DNA from: Methanobacteriota archaeon
GTDB taxonomy: Archaea > Altiarchaeota > Altiarchaeia > IMC4 > QMZM01
Direction: 5' to 3'
Length of the DNA stretch: 7,897 nucleotides
Assembly: GCA_903930485.1 (NCBI GenBank)
Contig: CAIYYO010000127.1
Coordinates: forward strand, 1 to 7,897
In this document: positions 5,664-7,897 of the stretch, in pieces
Numbering within the stretch: the first letter of the stretch is position 1
Layout: the number at the start of each line of letters is the position of its first letter
Translations under genes and position numbers: made by a program
Notes under the pieces: generated by a model
Told to the model about the DNA's origin: nothing
Databases searched by the model: none
The model's input: only the letters and a program-made list of their open reading frames with translations

Positions 5664-6905
5664 ATGAAATACATAGTCGTGCTCGGGGACGGGATGGCGG
5701 ACAGGCCGCTGCCTCTGCTGGGAGGTAGAACGCCTCTGGAGGTCGCAAAGAAGCCGAGCATGGACTTTATGGCAAGGAACGGCAGGTCTGGCCTGCTGAA
5801 AAACCTGCCGCATGATATGCCTTACGGGAGCGACATAGCGAATCTCTCGGTTCTTGGATACGATCCAAAAAAATATTATCCCGGAGGGAGAGGACCTATA
5901 GAAGCCGCGGCAATGGGGATCCGGCTCAGCGATGGAGATATTGCTTTCAGATGCAATCTCATAACTGAAGAAAAAGGGAAACTCAAAGACTACAGCGGCG
6001 GCCATGTCTCAACCCCTGAGGCAGAGGAATTGATAAAGGAGATAGATAAAGAACTAGGGAACGACACGATGCGTTTCTATCCTGGAGTAGGCTACAGGCA
6101 CATAATGGTCCTGAAAAATCCCGGGATAAGCTATGGGGATCTGACCGAGCAGCCGCCGCATGACATAGCCAGCCAGAGTATCGACGCCAACCTGATAAAA
6201 GCCGTAAGCAAGGAGGCCGGGCCAGTAGCCGAATCTCTGAACAAGGCGATGCTGGCTTCGAAAAAAATACTCACTCCCCATCCAGTGAACGCTGTAAGGG
6301 TCCGGGAAGGTAAAGGCCCGGCCAACATGATCTGGCTGTGGGGGGGCGGCGAGAAGCCTTGCCTTCCCGATTTCAGAAAAAAATACGGCCTAAGAGGGGC
6401 TATGATCTCCGCCGTAGACCTCCTGCGCGGGCTTGCTGCATGCACGGGCCTCGATTACATTGAAGTCCCCGGAGCGACTGGCTACTTTGATACGGACTAC
6501 TCGGCTAAGGCGGAACACGCGATCAAGGCCTTGGATAAGTACGACCTCGTATACGTCCACATCGAGGCCCCGGACGAAGCCGGCCACGAAGGAAACGTCA
6601 AAGAAAAGATCAGGGCTATCGAGGAGATAGACAAAAAGATAGTCTCGCCTATTATGGAAGAATGCCGGGGTACTGACTACACGCTGGCGGTGCTGCCTGA
6701 TCATGCCACGCCCATTGCGGTCAGGACTCATACTGATGAACCGGTGCCCTTTGTCATCTATTCGCCGGCAATGAGGGGCGACGGTATTGAATCGTATAGC
6801 GAGAAAAATGCGGTCTGCGGCTCTTACGGATTGGTCGAGGGACCAGTATTCATGGACCTCCTTTTAGGTAAAAAAAGGAAAGTAAAAGAAAATAAAAAGG
6901 ATTAA
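5664..6905 (+). CDS. apgM: 2,3-bisphosphoglycerate-independent phosphoglycerate mutase, archaeal type
   Basis: 413 residues from the ATG at 5664. The in-frame TTG two codons earlier (5658) is less likely, since the family starts with M-[KR]-Y-I-hydrophobic-LGDG as here. The enzyme interconverts 3- and 2-phosphoglycerate in glycolysis and gluconeogenesis in the cytoplasm, without 2,3-bisphosphoglycerate, and belongs to the alkaline phosphatase superfamily. Visible: LGDGMADRP (7-15) with metal ligand D9; YGSDIANLSVLGYDP (54-68) with S56 as the likely phosphorylated serine; GGRGPIEAAAMG (74-85); FRCNL (95-99); GGHVSTPEAEEL (112-123); LTPHPVN (203-209); MIWLWGGG (222-229); HIEAPDEAGHEG (299-310) with metal ligands D304 and H308; LPDHATP (344-350) with D346 and H347; and THTDEPVPF (355-363) with H356. 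Length and order are as in archaeal apgM, and no key residue is missing. The lysine-rich tail GKKRKVKENKKD overlaps the converging surface-protein gene by 4 bases. Confidence 0.96.
   Translation: MKYIVVLGDGMADRPLPLLGGRTPLEVAKKPSMDFMARNGRSGLLKNLPHDMPYGSDIANLSVLGYDPKKYYPGGRGPIEAAAMGIRLSDGDIAFRCNLITEEKGKLKDYSGGHVSTPEAEELIKEIDKELGNDTMRFYPGVGYRHIMVLKNPGISYGDLTEQPPHDIASQSIDANLIKAVSKEAGPVAESLNKAMLASKKILTPHPVNAVRVREGKGPANMIWLWGGGEKPCLPDFRKKYGLRGAMISAVDLLRGLAACTGLDYIEVPGATGYFDTDYSAKAEHAIKALDKYDLVYVHIEAPDEAGHEGNVKEKIRAIEEIDKKIVSPIMEECRGTDYTLAVLPDHATPIAVRTHTDEPVPFVIYSPAMRGDGIESYSEKNAVCGSYGLVEGPVFMDLLLGKKRKVKENKKD
6870..6898 (-). terminator. T-rich tract, candidate terminator of the surface protein gene
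   Basis: Just past the surface-protein stop, the minus strand has TTTTT (6894-6898), further T-runs of 4 (around 6884-6892) and seven T (6870-6876). This is a strong archaeal-style terminator sequence. It is the complement of the lysine codons for the apgM tail, so it lies wholly within apgM coding DNA. Confidence 0.5.
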
Positions 6906-7897
6906 TATCTCCCGTCGAGGCTGCTCCCGGCCGTCCTGTACAGCCTGCCCTTCTCCTTCCTCTTGCCCTGGCCTCTTGTCGTGAATGCAAGGATGGCGAT
7001 AACTATTATCACCAAGGCTGCCAGTATTATCAGGAGCATCGACGAGTTCTCTGAGGGCTTCACTACCTGCACGATGGTCGTTTTCACATATGCCGGGTCG
7101 GTCGTGCCTATCGAAACGTTGCCTGTCAGGTTCTTGGCGTCAAGCGACGCGGTCCCGGAACTGTCGGTCTTGACCACCTGGTGGTAGTCACCCAGATCGA
7201 AAGACAACGGCAGGCTTGAAATAGGCTGCTGGTCGCTTGTCGCCGAGACGACGATCTTTCCGTTCTCTAGTTTCGACGTCAGCGTGAGCGGGTATTGGGA
7301 GACGGTGAATCCTTCAGATGCGCTGTCGTATCCCTGCTTTGACGCGACCAGCGTGTAGTCTCCGGGCGCGTCGGGCTTGTAGGCGTTGGAAATGACTTCT
7401 TTATCTCCTGAAGGCTTCGTAAGCGTCAGGGTCGCAGTAACCGGATTGCCCTGGCCGTCTCTTAGAACGTATTCCAGAGTGTCGCCGACCTTGAGGTCCT
7501 TCGAGCTGATCTTCAGGTTCAGCGAGCCTTTTATAGTGACCGGGACCGTTACGTCCTGGAAGCTGTCTTTTTTGACCAATATGGTGTAGTCTTTGGGATC
7601 GGTCAGGGTGAACGTGTATTTGCCTGTGTTGTCAGTCGTTCCTGTGATGCTTGTCCCTTTCACGGACACGGTCGCGCCGTAGACCAGCTTCCCGTCTGCG
7701 TCCAATACCGTGACTGTGGTGTCGGCTCCGGGTTCAAGGCTTCCAGAAACGGTCGCCTTGAAAGTGTTGTATGAGGTGAATTCGTCTTTTGTTTCAGTGT
7801 ACAGGGGCGCTGTTGCCTTAAGCTTGTAAGTCCCGGCTAATTTGACGGTGTATGCTATTTTCCCCTTATCCGTGGTTAACGGGTCTTCTATGACTCC
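6902..7897 (-). CDS. Surface repeat protein with beta-sandwich (Ig/carboxypeptidase-regulatory-like) modules and C-terminal membrane anchor; N-terminus outside window
   Basis: The frame is open from the window edge to TAA at 6902-6904 (331 residues). The TTG at 7703-7705 should not be taken as a start, because the reading continues upstream with the same composition. The protein is rich in T, S, V, G and D and has repeated beta-sandwich features: GTYKLKA (22-28), GKYTFTL (92-98) and GDYTLVA (179-185). VLDADGKLVYGATVSV (64-79) and VLRDGQGNPVTATLTL (144-159) resemble 'D..G.PV.GA.V.V' modules of carboxypeptidase-regulatory or Big-like domains. Residues 287-305 form one membrane helix, followed by a basic tail (RGQGKRKEKGRLYR) ending SSLDGRY. 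So the repeats should face outside, with a short cytoplasmic tail. A role as S-layer, adhesion or stalk protein is inferred; no enzyme site is seen. It could be glycosylated: NLTG, NVS and NSS (256-286) fit N-X-S/T sequons. It overlaps apgM by 4 bases. Confidence 0.82.
   Translation of the reverse strand, partial: GVIEDPLTTDKGKIAYTVKLAGTYKLKATAPLYTETKDEFTSYNTFKATVSGSLEPGADTTVTVLDADGKLVYGATVSVKGTSITGTTDNTGKYTFTLTDPKDYTILVKKDSFQDVTVPVTIKGSLNLKISSKDLKVGDTLEYVLRDGQGNPVTATLTLTKPSGDKEVISNAYKPDAPGDYTLVASKQGYDSASEGFTVSQYPLTLTSKLENGKIVVSATSDQQPISSLPLSFDLGDYHQVVKTDSSGTASLDAKNLTGNVSIGTTDPAYVKTTIVQVVKPSENSSMLLIILAALVIIVIAILAFTTRGQGKRKEKGRLYRTAGSSLDGRY
7264..7840 (-). repeat. Degenerate tandem beta-sandwich repeats within the surface protein
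   Basis: Protein-level repeats with a period of about 70-87 residues. G-x-Y-[TK] recurs at residues 22, 92 and 179 of the visible part; GSL recurs at 52 and 124, each followed by a 'D..G..V..AT' strand pair. A fourth, more diverged unit covers about 200-280. The DNA is not conserved between units, so the repeats are old rather than recent copies. More units probably lie beyond the window edge. Confidence 0.55.

Noticed and set aside
5262..6005. Minus-strand frame of 247 codons crossing from the GNAT gene into apgM
   Set aside because: It crosses a divergent promoter region and two well-supported genes in other frames, and its Arg-rich residues match no family.
7703..7705. TTG as start of the surface protein
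   Set aside because: The same frame continues open to the window edge with 64 further residues of the same repeat character, so the codon is an internal leucine.

Overview
The window looks archaeal. The genes that can be named have archaeal versions: the C-terminus of the archaeal EF-1B exchange factor, a Dph2-type diphthamide protein, a wHTH-CBS regulator of the COG2524 type, and the archaeal cofactor-independent phosphoglycerate mutase. TATA-like boxes sit about 25-35 bases before starts that have short or no leaders, and no clear Shine-Dalgarno sites are visible. Finer placement (a compact, possibly DPANN-type genome) is only a guess, based on tight packing and domain-trimmed proteins.

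Layout. Bases 1-159 hold the 3' end of the EF-1B gene (+). Next, with its own TATA box, is a GT-C membrane glycosyltransferase (197-2107, +) with a winged-helix-like domain at its N-terminus. It meets tail-to-tail, with a 10-base overlap, a leftward three-gene cluster read from about 4690: wHTH-CBS regulator (4668-3799), short Dph2-like protein (3799-3140, sharing one base with the regulator gene) and a UPF0104/TIGR00374 flippase-like membrane protein (3111-2098). A 126-base AT-rich divergent control region separates this cluster from a small rightward gene of unknown function (4795-5157). That gene overlaps the end of a leftward GNAT acetyltransferase (5611-5150) by 8 bases. A 52-base divergent control region follows, then the glycolytic apgM (5664-6905, +). 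It overlaps by 4 bases the end of a leftward surface protein with repeated beta-sandwich modules and a C-terminal membrane anchor (7897-6902), whose N-terminus lies outside the window.

Together, the glycosyltransferase, the flippase-like protein and the anchored repeat protein point to cell-envelope glycosylation and surface structure. EF-1B and the Dph2-like protein point to elongation-factor function, and apgM to central carbon metabolism. No RNA gene, mobile element or CRISPR array was seen.

The points most worth a second look are: the Dph2-like protein, which lacks the whole first domain and one of the three cluster-binding cysteines; the wHTH-glycosyltransferase fusion; the coupling of a CBS regulator to a SAM-using enzyme family; and the overlap of every convergent gene pair, with lysine-rich protein tails that place T-rich terminator-like tracts on the opposite strand.
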